Source of the DNA: Propionibacteriaceae bacterium UBA5174
GTDB lineage: Bacteria > Actinomycetota > Actinomycetes > Propionibacteriales > Propionibacteriaceae
Direction of reading: 5' to 3'
Length of the DNA stretch: 46,654 nt
Assembly (NCBI GenBank): GCA_002413345.1
Contig: DHWU01000044.1
Location: 1 to 46,654, forward strand
The notes beneath the pieces were generated by a model. That model ran no database searches. It was not told the DNA's origin and saw only the letters and a list, made by a program, of their open reading frames with translations. The position numbers and the translations under genes were made by a program. This document shows, piece after piece, positions 8,290 to 16,523 of this stretch (the first letter of the stretch is position 1; the number at the start of each line of letters is the position of its first letter).

Positions 8290-8883
8290 TCAGCCCCGCT
8301 GGCTTCCTTCGCCCGGGAGTGGGCGGCCAGCGTAGGCAGCGGCAAGATCGGCCCATAACCCAGCGAGTTGCTCGGCGGCCTCAGAGAGCTCATCGAGCGG
8401 CATCCACGCCTCCTCTCCTGCGTGCAGGGCTCGGTAGGCCTCAGTCATCTGAGACTCAGCGGCGAGGGCAACCACGTCGGCCAACTCGCTCAGTGTGCTG
8501 CGATCTGCTCCGTCGGAGACCGCTCGCAGAAAGTTGGTCTCAGCGCGGTCATAGGCTCGGCTCAACGAGCTAAGGAGTGCCGGCCCGTCAGCCGATATCG
8601 CGTCCACCATTTCGGTAAGGCGCGCCAGGTACTTAGTCTCTACCTGGTCCGTCAAACCCCCGGACACGCGAGCCAGGTCCGCCTTGCATCTGCGCAGGAC
8701 GCCCGCCTGCCCCGCATTGAGTTCCCCGGCGGCATCCAGCCACGACCTGACCAAGCCCGCCACATCCGAATCCAGCAGGACGACGTCGACCCCGTAGATT
8801 TCGCGCCCGCGAAGCCGCGCCGGGAACTCCCGCGCTACATGAGAGTCCCAGAGCAGCCGAACATCCTCCGCCAAGTACGCCAT
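8290..8883 (-). CDS. Hypothetical helical protein
   Basis: About 197 aa from the chosen ATG (MAYLAEDVRLLW), family not recognised. Mostly alpha-helical with many Ala, Leu and Asp/Glu and no membrane segment; a VDVVLLDSDVAGLV segment sits near residue 32. The frame is open 48 nt further up to a GTG. The ATG at 8883 is favoured because CAGGCT lies exactly six bases before it, as in other apparently leaderless genes here. It lies in the accessory stretch next to the toxin-antitoxin pair. The 8932-9270 region upstream contains no supported gene. Confidence 0.6.
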   Translation of the reverse strand: MAYLAEDVRLLWDSHVAREFPARLRGREIYGVDVVLLDSDVAGLVRSWLDAAGELNAGQAGVLRRCKADLARVSGGLTDQVETKYLARLTEMVDAISADGPALLSSLSRAYDRAETNFLRAVSDGADRSTLSELADVVALAAESQMTEAYRALHAGEEAWMPLDELSEAAEQLAGLWADLAAAYAGRPLPGEGSQRG

Positions 8884-9271
8884 GCGCCCAGCCTGCCGGA
8901 CGGGCCCGCGCAAGTCAGGCAGCCGCGCCACTACACGCGCTTACCCCGAGAGTGTCGGCGCCGCGGCCTAGCCTCTTGAGCGTGGCCCTCCAACCTCCCC
9001 ACCCAGGCGGGAGTTGCCCTTGGGAAGGAGGCAGGCGGCTTCCACTCGTTGCTACCGGCCCAGCCTCCGCAACCGGCGCGGGCATGACTCTGGCGCCCGC
9101 GTCTTTGCCGACGTTCACCTCGGTTCGCGAGATGCCAGAGCCCACAACCGAGACGCTGAAGGAGCGCATCCCTCCGATGCCGCAGATGGCTAGCGCGAGT
9201 TCACGAAGAAATCATCCGCTGGCGGGGCATTCCGTTCATGCCAAACGAAAGATGCTTCCATGTTGGCGCCG

Positions 9272-9292
9272 ATGGAGCCATAATGGCTCCAT
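9272..9292. promoter_or_regulatory. Palindromic operator/promoter overlapping vapB start
   Basis: ATGGAGCCA-TAA-TGGCTCCAT is a perfect 9-3-9 inverted repeat. It contains the -10-like CATAAT (9279-9284) and ends on the first two bases of the antitoxin ATG (9291). With a -10 six bases before the start and no Shine-Dalgarno, the transcript is probably leaderless. A repressor bound here would block both polymerase and start site, as expected for an autoregulating toxin-antitoxin complex. Confidence 0.65.
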
Positions 9293-9521
9293 GCCGAACA
9301 TTCAGATCAAGGACGTGCCCAACGAGACGCACGCCGTGCTCAGGCAACGAGCGAGCGCGGCACGCCAGTCACTGCAGGAGTACCTGCGCTCGAAGCTGAT
9401 CGCCGAGGCGTCGCGGCCGACAGTGGATGAGGTGCTCGAACGGGCCGGCGGGCGGGCGGGCGGGGCGCTGCCTCTGGCAGATGCGGTCAGCGCGTTGCGG
9501 TTCGACCGTGCTCGTCATTGA
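9291..9521 (+). CDS. vapB: VapB/FitA-type ribbon-helix-helix antitoxin
   Basis: 76 aa. The N-terminal half (IQIKDVPNETHAVLRQRA, then SLQEYLRSKL) matches the ribbon-helix-helix DNA-binding fold of FitA/VapB antitoxins. The C-terminal tail (from about residue 43) would wrap the toxin. It neutralises the overlapping PIN-domain RNase and probably represses its own promoter through the palindrome at its start codon. The toxin GTG lies 14 nt inside its 3' end, giving coupled translation. A longer upstream reading frame is not supported. Confidence 0.88.
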   Translation: MPNIQIKDVPNETHAVLRQRASAARQSLQEYLRSKLIAEASRPTVDEVLERAGGRAGGALPLADAVSALRFDRARH

Positions 9522-9909
9522 CGCCAGCGTCCTAGCCGTAGCCCTCCTCGATGATGGCCCGGACGGCGACACCGTCCGGCACCGGCTCCGCGGCGAGCAG
9601 CTCGCCGCGCCTGCGCTGATCGACCTCGAAGTGGCGTCGGTGTGGCGCGGACTCGCTCGCGGCGGCCTCCTGGATTCCCGGCGGGTCGGGCTGGCTCTCG
9701 ATGATCTCCGCGATATGCCGATGCAGCGCGTCGAGCACACTCCGTTCCTCGCCCGCTGCTGGGAGTTGCGAGACAACCTCACGATCTACGACGCCGCCTA
9801 CGTCGCCCTCGCCGAGACCCTCAAGGCCCCCCTGCTCACCGGCGACCGGCGCCTCTCCAGAGCCACCGGCCCACGCTGCACCATCGAAGTCATCAAGACC
9901 AACCACTGA
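9508..9909 (+). CDS. vapC: VapC-type PIN-domain ribonuclease toxin
   Basis: 133 aa from a GTG start (MLVIDASVLAVALLDD). PIN-domain toxins cleave RNA, often specific tRNAs or rRNA, using a cluster of acidic residues and Mg2+. Acidic positions visible: Asp5 (VIDAS), Glu in IDLEVASV, Asp in YDAAYVALAE and Asp in TGDRRLSR. All four are intact, so the toxin should be active. The start is fixed by the 14-nt overlap with the antitoxin. Flanked by non-coding accessory-looking DNA on both sides. Confidence 0.9.
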   Translation: MLVIDASVLAVALLDDGPDGDTVRHRLRGEQLAAPALIDLEVASVWRGLARGGLLDSRRVGLALDDLRDMPMQRVEHTPFLARCWELRDNLTIYDAAYVALAETLKAPLLTGDRRLSRATGPRCTIEVIKTNH

Positions 9910-10031
9910 GCACGCGACCCTGCCGCGATGCGCGAGCATGTCCAGCGATGCGAGCATCAAGAACTGGCGCGATGGATGCTTGGATAGCGGTGTGCTGACA
10001 CGCCTTCTTGAGGCGATCGGCGCGAATTGCG

Positions 10032-10469
10032 TTAACGCGGTTGAGCGTTTTCAAGTTTGCGTTTCAAACCGGTCCAGATCTTGCGCTCCATGCGACGCCC
10101 CATCGGCCCCACCAAAGGGGTGAAGACCTGGAACCAGCCTTTGGGACGAACCTGCCAATCCCAGCTCATCACCGTGGCATCGCCTGCGCGAACGAAGGTG
10201 AGGGTTCCAGAAGTCTCCATGATCGAACTCGTGGTGATTGATCCCAGCCGGTGCGGACGGTCGAACTCGGTGATGGTAATGATCATGTCTGGGTCGCTTT
10301 CGCCCATTCGGGCCCGGAACCTGCTGCCGAGCCCAATTGGTTCAGCGGTCAACAACTCCGAACTCCCCATGGCCTCGTTGAACGACGGCTCATTTCGCGC
10401 ATCGGCGACAGTGTCGAATACCCGCTCCACTTCAACTTCGATTTGGATTGATCCTGCTACATGCGCCAT
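10032..10469 (-). CDS. SRPBCC (polyketide cyclase/START-like) family protein
   Basis: 145 aa with the SRPBCC helix-grip fold pattern: beta start (GSIQIEVEVERVFDTVADARN), central strands (RFRARMGESDPDMIITITEFDRP, SGTLTFV) and a long C-terminal helix (GRRMERKIWTGLKRKLEN). Such proteins bind small hydrophobic ligands; the ligand is not predictable. The ATG has no Shine-Dalgarno but TAGGGT lies six bases upstream, suggesting a leaderless message. Divergent from arfB. Confidence 0.8.
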   Translation of the reverse strand: MAHVAGSIQIEVEVERVFDTVADARNEPSFNEAMGSSELLTAEPIGLGSRFRARMGESDPDMIITITEFDRPHRLGSITTSSIMETSGTLTFVRAGDATVMSWDWQVRPKGWFQVFTPLVGPMGRRMERKIWTGLKRKLENAQPR

Positions 10470-10475
10470 TTCCGT

Positions 10476-10481
10476 ACCCTA
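10476..10481 (-). promoter_or_regulatory. Candidate leaderless -10 (TAGGGT) for the SRPBCC gene
   Basis: A TANNNT hexamer separated from the ATG at 10469 by six bases, with no ribosome site between. Confidence 0.4.
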
Positions 10482-10558
10482 GCAACACCCGAATTTTGCG
10501 ATTCTGGCCAATCCTGGATGCCGATTTGGGTCACCTTCGAAACCGGATGCCCGCTCGC

Positions 10559-10564
10559 TAAGGT
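10559..10564 (+). promoter_or_regulatory. Candidate leaderless -10 (TAAGGT) for arfB
   Basis: A TANNNT hexamer six bases before the GTG at 10571. TTCGAA at 10536-10541, 17 bases further up, is a weak -35 candidate. Confidence 0.45.
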
Positions 10565-10570
10565 TGTCCG

Positions 10571-11008
10571 GTGAATGAGGTGCGCATCGCGCCCGGCCCG
10601 GGAGCCCCCGACGGCCTGGTGATCCCGGCAAGTGAGCTTGCCGAGCGCTATTCGCATGCCTCCGGACCGGGCGGCCAAGGCGTCAACACCACTGACTCTC
10701 GGGTGCAACTCTCTTTCGACTTGGCCACCTCAACTGCCTTCAGCGACGCGCAACGTGAACGTGCACTGGAAAACATCAGCACCCGATTGGACGGCACGGT
10801 GATCACCATCAGTGCAGCCCGATTTCGCTCCCAACGCCGCAACCGCACCGACGCCCGCGAACGCCTAGCGGCGTTACTGCGCGAGGCCATCGCCCCACCA
10901 CCACCAGCACGGCGCCGCAAGCGACGTAGCCGAGCCTCAGTTGAACGCCGCCTGACCAGCAAACACCGCCGCAGCGAACTCAAACGACAGCGCCGCGCCC
11001 TCGACTAG
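10571..11008 (+). CDS. arfB: Peptidyl-tRNA hydrolase ArfB (ribosome rescue)
   Basis: 145 aa. ArfB (YaeJ) hydrolyses peptidyl-tRNA on ribosomes stalled without a stop codon. The release-factor-type catalytic GGQ is at residues 34-36 in GPGGQGVNTT. The C-terminal 35-40 residues are strongly basic (ARRRKRRSRASVERR), the tail that enters the empty mRNA channel. Length matches the family. GTG start, apparently leaderless. It ends ten bases from the convergent 8-TM gene. Confidence 0.93.
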   Translation: MNEVRIAPGPGAPDGLVIPASELAERYSHASGPGGQGVNTTDSRVQLSFDLATSTAFSDAQRERALENISTRLDGTVITISAARFRSQRRNRTDARERLAALLREAIAPPPPARRRKRRSRASVERRLTSKHRRSELKRQRRALD

Positions 11009-11018
11009 CCAGCTTGAA

Positions 11019-12455
11019 CTAGCCAACATCCTGCCCCACAGGCACGAACACGATCTGGCGCCCGGCCTGCGCCGACCGAGCAAAGAACAGCTTCAGCTGC
11101 CCAATCTCGCCCGAACACTCATTCTCCTGTTGGGAACTGTCGCCCGATCCTCCCGGCGAGTCTGAAGTCAACTCAAGAATGGACGCCACGGCAGCGACGG
11201 CCTCAGCCCCAAGCCACGCCACTTGGGCCGTTCCGACTTCCAACAACTCAATTTCGGCGGCGAGCGGGCTTAGCCTGTCTGCCAGTTCCGTCATGCCAGT
11301 GGCTTGCCAAGTTGGGCTGCTGGAGTGACTGCGACCTAATCGACCCGGGCCAGATTCCAAACCAGCCAACGCCGCAGCAAAAGCCGCACCATCGCCACGA
11401 TCAACAGCGGCCAAAATCGGGGCAAGTTCCTCAGCAGTCACGTCATACAAGCTGCCGCAGCAACTATCCAGTTCCGCCTGCGCCAGGCTCGCCGCCGTGC
11501 GGGCCAACGCTGCCTTCGCGGCCTCGGACACGGAAGCCACCTGCCCGGCAGCCGAAGCGGACCCTGCTTTTCTGTCCGAAAGCAGAACTGCCACCACGCC
11601 GAAAACCACCAACCCGGCAACAGCCACCGCGCCCATCTGAAGCAAAGGCTGAATGACCTGAGCCCAGCGGGGATCAACCGGCCCAAGAACAGCCGCCAAC
11701 ACCAGACCGACCCCCGCCACACCAGCACTGACCAGGATGCCGATCGAACTCGCCTTTCGGATCCAGCCCAGCAGCCAACCGCCGCAGAACATCAGCCCGG
11801 TACCGAAACCGCCGAAAGCCAGCACCGGGGCTAGCGAATACCATCCCGCCCACCGTGAACTGCTCTCCACGACGGTGGCGATCGCGCCAAACACGCCAAA
11901 AGCGCCCAGAACCAAGAGCGGCCAACCCGCTCGCCAGGCATAGGTGGCGTTGATCGAGTCGCGGAACCCGCGCAGCAACTCAACCTCTTCTGGTGACGGC
12001 TCAACCCATTTCGGCCGACGCAACACCAACCCGCCTAGCACCACGCCAGCCGCTCCCAGCAATAGCGGCAGCGTCTCAACCGGCCAGCTACGCGGTGTAT
12101 GTGACCTAGTCGTCGGCAGTTCCCCGGAGTGCTCGAAGCCATACCAACCGGTCGCCAACAGGATCAGCCCACCCACCACGGTGACCATTGCCAACCGGAA
12201 CCTTGGCTCGGCCCGGCGCGTGAGCATCAGTCCACCGAATCCACCCAGAAGCACACCCCCACCGGCAAGCAACGCGGCCTCGAACACCTCGGCTGCCCGA
12301 CCGCCATCCGGCCAGCGCACCACTGCCAATATCAACATGACGCACGCAGCCAGCAGCATCACCGATGCCAGCATCCGAACCTTGATGTTTGGAATGGCAC
12401 CTTGTGGTTCGACCTGGCTGGGCGAATCGCCTGGTTCCACTGTCACGTTGGGCAT
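11019..12455 (-). CDS. 8-TM membrane protein of unknown function, paralogue B
   Basis: 478 aa, family not recognised. About eight hydrophobic helices fill residues 25-305. A soluble C-terminal domain of about 170 residues follows, starting with an Ala-rich linker (QVASVSEAAKAALART) and ending IGQLKLFFARSAQAGRQIVF. It is clearly paralogous to the next gene upstream: same topology, shared SSxG in a helix followed by VDxxWAQ, shared (D/E)E(I/L)AP(V/I)L, and the same C-terminal pattern. ATG start with GGAGGTGG 9-12 nt upstream. Probably co-transcribed with its paralogue, 58 nt away. Confidence 0.75.
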   Translation of the reverse strand: MPNVTVEPGDSPSQVEPQGAIPNIKVRMLASVMLLAACVMLILAVVRWPDGGRAAEVFEAALLAGGGVLLGGFGGLMLTRRAEPRFRLAMVTVVGGLILLATGWYGFEHSGELPTTRSHTPRSWPVETLPLLLGAAGVVLGGLVLRRPKWVEPSPEEVELLRGFRDSINATYAWRAGWPLLVLGAFGVFGAIATVVESSSRWAGWYSLAPVLAFGGFGTGLMFCGGWLLGWIRKASSIGILVSAGVAGVGLVLAAVLGPVDPRWAQVIQPLLQMGAVAVAGLVVFGVVAVLLSDRKAGSASAAGQVASVSEAAKAALARTAASLAQAELDSCCGSLYDVTAEELAPILAAVDRGDGAAFAAALAGLESGPGRLGRSHSSSPTWQATGMTELADRLSPLAAEIELLEVGTAQVAWLGAEAVAAVASILELTSDSPGGSGDSSQQENECSGEIGQLKLFFARSAQAGRQIVFVPVGQDVG

Positions 12456-12513
12456 ATTGCGGAGCCACCTCCGGCGTCTTTGGCCTCAAACCCGGACACT
12501 TCAGCCAAGGCAG

Positions 12514-13875
12514 TCACCAGATCCGCATCAAGACGTGATTTCCGTCCGCGGCAACGCTCGCGTAGAACATGCGCAACTCCTCAATCGCCGCGCGGGCCTC
12601 GCGCTCTTCGTCCGCGCCGTATTGCGGCGAGCGCTCCTCTGGATAGATGGACGCATAGGCCTGGCCGAACTCCAGGCCACCCAGCCGCTGCAGGTATTCC
12701 GCAACCTCCTGCGCCCGCGGAGGCTCCAAATGGGCCACCCAAATGCCGTGAATACCAGGCAACAGGTCTTCATCGCCATGCAGCACCCCCGAACTGGGCC
12801 ACGGCTGTTCACCGCCAGGATCCAGGGCAGCGCCAATCGCCCCCCACGCTGGACGCGGTGCACAACTGCGGGCCAGCACGTCCGGATCATCAACCAGCAT
12901 TTCCAACTCGTCGGTTAGAGCATCACGATCACCGACCACCGACGCCGTCAACACTGGTGCAATCTCGTCATCGGTCAACGAGAGCAGTCGCAGGATCACC
13001 GCCGACCCGGCAGCATCACGGCGGGCCTTGGCCCCCTGCTGCCATATTGCCCACCCTCCCCAGAGCACCAAGATCGCGGCGATCACGCCGCTGAAGACCG
13101 GCAGCCACTGCATTTGCGCCCAGCCCTGATCGACCCGACTCACCACGATGCCAACCACCGTGGCCCCGCCCAACACCAGGCCAGCAAGGATCAGACCCAC
13201 GCTGCTGATGTGCCTGAACCAATGGGCAAACCAGAAGCCACTGAAAAGTAAAGCCAGTCCCCAGCCCGCGGTGTAGAAGAGAGTGGCGATTTCCGGCGGA
13301 TCACCCGCGATCGTGGAAAGGTCAAAGACCTTGATGATCGCGGTGAACACCGCTAAGCCACCCGACCCAATCAACACAATCTTCAGCCGGTCTGCGTACA
13401 TGTTGGTCACGGCTCCGCCTTGCGGCATCACCTTTGGCTCTCGCCAGTCGTCCCATTTCTGATTCTTTGTCACCTTCGCAACTCTCCACGCCCGCGCAGA
13501 CCACCACACCTGCGCCCCACTGACCACCAACATGATCAGGCCCAGAACCGCCGCTCGCCGCTCGATCTCGGCGGACCACCGGTCAAAGCCCTGCGCCGCA
13601 GCCCACCAGACGACTCCGAACGTCATCACCGAACCGGCCGCGGACACTGCTGCCCAAGACAACCGACTGCCGGCCCCAGTCAAAGCCAGCCATCCAGTAA
13701 GACCAGCAGAGAACACCCCTGCACTCACCAATAAAGCCGCCAACGCGGCCTCCTGCGAGTTCTGGGCCTTCAATAGCTGAGGCACTCCAGTCATTAATGC
13801 AATGCCAGCAAACGGGCCAACTATGACCGCGGCCAGCAACTGCCGAGCCGGTTGCAGCACACCTATCACAGGCAC
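12514..13875 (-). CDS. 8-TM membrane protein of unknown function, paralogue A
   Basis: 453 aa, family not recognised. Eight predicted helices (residues about 10-285) are followed by a soluble C-terminal domain ending ELRMFYASVAADGNHVLMRIW. The helix 6-8 region (WFAHWFRHISSVGLILAG, then VDQGWAQM) and the tail align with the downstream neighbour, so the pair arose by duplication. GTG start with GGGGAG five bases upstream. The C-terminal domain may be a cytosolic regulatory module, but nothing defines a reaction or substrate. Confidence 0.75.
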   Translation of the reverse strand: MPVIGVLQPARQLLAAVIVGPFAGIALMTGVPQLLKAQNSQEAALAALLVSAGVFSAGLTGWLALTGAGSRLSWAAVSAAGSVMTFGVVWWAAAQGFDRWSAEIERRAAVLGLIMLVVSGAQVWWSARAWRVAKVTKNQKWDDWREPKVMPQGGAVTNMYADRLKIVLIGSGGLAVFTAIIKVFDLSTIAGDPPEIATLFYTAGWGLALLFSGFWFAHWFRHISSVGLILAGLVLGGATVVGIVVSRVDQGWAQMQWLPVFSGVIAAILVLWGGWAIWQQGAKARRDAAGSAVILRLLSLTDDEIAPVLTASVVGDRDALTDELEMLVDDPDVLARSCAPRPAWGAIGAALDPGGEQPWPSSGVLHGDEDLLPGIHGIWVAHLEPPRAQEVAEYLQRLGGLEFGQAYASIYPEERSPQYGADEEREARAAIEELRMFYASVAADGNHVLMRIW

Positions 13876-14261
13876 TTATCTCCCCAATTCCTGAATGCTC
13901 CCGCCCACCGTAAACGACACCACCAACTCCATTCGATCAACTCATCGGAAAAGCCCCTGATTACCGCACCCGCGACCTCCCCGCAGGCCAAGCAGCCCAG
14001 GCCAAAGCGCTAACGGCTCGGCTGGTTCCACGCCAGCTTCGACCTTTGTCCGGGGCAGCCGCCACGCTGTCGCAACCAAAAACCTGCTCGGCTACCCCGG
14101 CTGTTTTCGCCACCAGTCAACGCGCGGGTCGAGGCTGCAGTAGCCGTTCGAGCTTCGAGACCTACCGCAAGGCGAGAGTCCATCGCCGCAGTCGCACACC
14201 GCTGGCTCTGTCGCAACGAGCGGCTTTCACCCTAGACTGCTCTCGCCAAGGGGGGTGGCTA

Positions 14262-14684
14262 GTGACATTACTCAGCACAATTGGGCTCGATGTGATCGTT
14301 GCCTTAGTGACCGGGCTGTGGTTTGCAGCAAGTGGAATCGCCAAGGTGCGCCCGGCACCGACTGCAGGTTCAAGATCCATTCCAGTGTCACGTTGGATCA
14401 CAGCGGTTTATCACGTTCGCGGCTTTCTGGAATTTCTGACGGCGATAGCCGTCCTCGGCCTGGCGGCTGCCTCGGTGCTGAACTTTCCAGTGCCACCTCT
14501 GGGCATCTACTTCGGTTTGGCCCTGGCCCTGTTCGCGTTGTGGAGTTCAGTAGAAGCCCTGATCCCGCCGATCCGCGTGGTCTATGCACTCTTGTCAGTT
14601 CTCAGTTTTGTACTAGCCATGTTCTACGCCGGTTTCCGCGTGCTGCCATTCACTATCGCGCTGCCGGTCACGACTGGGCAGTAA
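14262..14684 (+). CDS. Small four-helix membrane protein (DoxX/MauE-like topology)
   Basis: 140 aa with four hydrophobic helices: LDVIVALVTGLWFAASGIAK, FLEFLTAIAVLGLAAASVL, IYFGLALALFALWSSVEAL and VVYALLSVLSFVLAMFYAGF. The arrangement, with GLWFAASGIAK in helix 1, resembles the DoxX/MauE fold, but the match is topological and function is open. GTG start after AAGGGGGGTGG. The last 17 bases overlap the 3' end of the convergent kinase-cluster tail gene. The 13876-14261 stretch upstream contains only control sequence (possible -10 TAGACT at 14233); no gene was recognised there. Confidence 0.7.
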   Translation: MTLLSTIGLDVIVALVTGLWFAASGIAKVRPAPTAGSRSIPVSRWITAVYHVRGFLEFLTAIAVLGLAAASVLNFPVPPLGIYFGLALALFALWSSVEALIPPIRVVYALLSVLSFVLAMFYAGFRVLPFTIALPVTTGQ

Positions 14685-15060
14685 GCAGCCAAACCAAGGC
14701 CACCAGCGCGGTCACTGAGATCACCAGGCCCACCGCGATTACCAACACGACCGCGAGCCACCCGCGACGACGCTTCTTGGGTGAGACCGGGCCGGCTCCG
14801 GACGCCGCCGGCGGCGGCTGCCCAATTCGGGCCTCTGTTCGTGACTGGCCAGGTTCCAGCCGTCGAATGACATAACGCTCCAAGGCCGGTTGCGGCACTC
14901 GCGCGCTTGGTCCATCAACCCCAATTCCTGGCGCGGTCGCGGGCTCCGGGCTGGCCTGCGCTGCCGGAGGAATCCGGTGCCGCGCAATCCGCGTCGGCGC
15001 ATCCAACCGGTCAGCGACCTTCTTGCCTAAGACCGTCCGGTCGTCGGGCTGCTGGTTCAC
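14668..15060 (-). CDS. Small tail-anchored membrane protein of the kinase/FHA cluster
   Basis: 130 aa, no known domain. About 95 polar, Pro/Arg-rich residues are followed by a basic KKRRRGW stop and one C-terminal helix (LAVVLVIAVGLVISVTALVA), so most of it faces the cytosol. The GTG start overlaps the FHA gene stop by four bases (GTGA), making it the last gene of the operon. It contains several Thr/Ser near Arg (DRTVLGKK, APTRIARH) that could be kinase targets or FHA ligands; that is inference. It might organise the FHA protein at the membrane. Confidence 0.75.
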   Translation of the reverse strand: MNQQPDDRTVLGKKVADRLDAPTRIARHRIPPAAQASPEPATAPGIGVDGPSARVPQPALERYVIRRLEPGQSRTEARIGQPPPAASGAGPVSPKKRRRGWLAVVLVIAVGLVISVTALVALVWLLTAQS

Positions 15061-16523
15061 CGCAGCCTGCCCGGGTCGATCTCGGACTTCAGGCGAAACT
15101 CGGCGTCGCCGAGGAAGAACCGTTCGGTGAGCGGCTCCGTAAAGTCGGCAGCGAGCAGCCGCTCAGTGCCGTCCGCGTCAACCAGAATCACACCATTCGT
15201 GGATCCGAGGTCCTGAATAAACCACACCCCCTGCACCAGCTGCAGTAGGGCATGGGCCTTCGATACCGTCCGGGTCGGGTCAGCCAGCGTCACCAACTGC
15301 GCCGCGGCGGCTTCGGGTAACGGGCCAGGGTTGCGCCCAAGAACCACTTCGCTGCCGGTGAGTTCAACTTTGCCGCCCTCGGCGTCCGCCACCGACCACA
15401 CCGGACGGAACCGAGCAGCCAACATGGTGCGATCTGAATCGTCATCCAGTGACGATTTCGGCGTAGGCGTGGCGACCACCACCGGCGCAGCTTCTGCCGC
15501 CATCGGTGACCCGGCTTCTGGCTTCGGCGCAGCAACCTCCGGCTTTGACGCAGCAACCTCCGGCTTCGGTGCGGCGACCTCCGGCTTCGGCGCAGCTTGC
15601 GAAGCTGGCATTGGCGGCGGCACGATTCGATCAAAAGCCGAGGCCACCAAGTCAGCGGCAGTGCCCACCATCAGCGATGGCTTGGGCGCCGGAGCAGCCG
15701 TTGTCGGTGGCTCTATCAGCATTGGCTCTATCGGCATTGGCTCTATCAGCATTGGCTCTATCGGCATTGGCTCTATCAGCACACGCTCTTTGGACGCAGC
15801 CCCGAAAGGCGTGAGGTCTTTGTCCGCTGGCACCGATTTCGGCGCCGGCGTGGGCCCGCCAGGAGTGGCGTCGTCCACAAAAAGGGGCTTGATCTGAGTC
15901 ATCCCGACTTCGCCCATCGGGTCCGGCGTCACTCGCTGCGACGCTGGCGCCCACGAGCCGACCGAGAGCGGAAATTGCTGGGTCACATTGGACGGCACCG
16001 GGTCGGCCACCACCGGTCTGGCCACCACCGGGTTGACCACCGCTGTCCAAACCGGCGATGCAACCGGTGCCGGAGCCATCGGCGGATTCGGTGCGCTTCC
16101 ACCGGTAGCCCAGACCTGACTTGGCACCGCGTGTTGCGGCTGCGACCGCGCGGTAACTGGGCTAGTGAACGGGCGTACCCGCGATGACCCAGACCAAGCT
16201 GCTGGCCCCCAGGCCAGCACGCTGACCCAGATCGGAAACCAGATTGTCGCCACCACAGTCATCGCTGCCCCGTAACCGAAACCGGCACCGATTCGGTGGC
16301 AAGCTGCCACCACAAACACCAGTCCGACGCCAGGCACTAGGACTAACCAGGGCGAATAGCCGCCAACCTGCAACAGCACCGCAAGGTTCCAGCCCGGCAC
16401 CCACGCTGGCAAGGTCTCCTCGCCCAACTTGCGAAACAGCTCGCCCAGAGCCAGCGCCATCCACACGTACAGCGCCGCCAAGGCCAAGACGACGATCACC
16501 ACACCAACGACTTCACTTCCCAT
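15057..16523 (-). CDS. Membrane FHA-domain protein with Pro-rich repeat linker
   Basis: 488 aa in three parts. The N-terminal membrane region (residues 1-105, about four helices, with LGEETLPAWVPGWNLAVLLQVGG) resembles DUF5684. A long Pro/Ala/Glu linker (about 110-360) carries two tandem-repeat tracts. A C-terminal FHA domain (about 385-475) keeps the phosphothreonine-binding residues: GRNPG, VSKAH and DLGSTNG. FHA domains read phosphothreonine, so it is the probable reader of the kinase encoded at the start of the operon. The start overlaps the transglutaminase gene by 11 nt, and its stop overlaps the next gene. Confidence 0.88.
   Translation of the reverse strand: MGSEVVGVVIVVLALAALYVWMALALGELFRKLGEETLPAWVPGWNLAVLLQVGGYSPWLVLVPGVGLVFVVAACHRIGAGFGYGAAMTVVATIWFPIWVSVLAWGPAAWSGSSRVRPFTSPVTARSQPQHAVPSQVWATGGSAPNPPMAPAPVASPVWTAVVNPVVARPVVADPVPSNVTQQFPLSVGSWAPASQRVTPDPMGEVGMTQIKPLFVDDATPGGPTPAPKSVPADKDLTPFGAASKERVLIEPMPIEPMLIEPMPIEPMLIEPPTTAAPAPKPSLMVGTAADLVASAFDRIVPPPMPASQAAPKPEVAAPKPEVAASKPEVAAPKPEAGSPMAAEAAPVVVATPTPKSSLDDDSDRTMLAARFRPVWSVADAEGGKVELTGSEVVLGRNPGPLPEAAAAQLVTLADPTRTVSKAHALLQLVQGVWFIQDLGSTNGVILVDADGTERLLAADFTEPLTERFFLGDAEFRLKSEIDPGRLR
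15520..15597. repeat. 21-bp tandem repeat (about 3.6 copies) in the FHA gene
   Basis: Units at 15520, 15541, 15562 and 15583 start GGCTT(C/T)G. On the minus strand they encode the heptad APKPEVA and variants (ASKPEVA). The reading frame is kept, so copy number could vary without breaking the gene. Confidence 0.85.
15709..15780. repeat. 15-bp tandem repeat (4.8 copies) in the FHA gene
   Basis: Units of GGCTCTATC(A/G)GCATT alternate A and G, giving a 30-bp higher-order period. They encode alternating pentapeptides IEPML and IEPMP in the linker. Near-identity at DNA level suggests recent expansion. Confidence 0.9.

Noticed and set aside
8915..9169. 84-aa minus-strand open frame between the orphan gene and vapB
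   Set aside because: Low-complexity translation with no start signal and no family resemblance; treated as chance.
14010..14216. 68-aa minus-strand frame before the four-helix membrane protein
   Set aside because: No ribosome site and no protein-like pattern; the gap is better read as regulatory.
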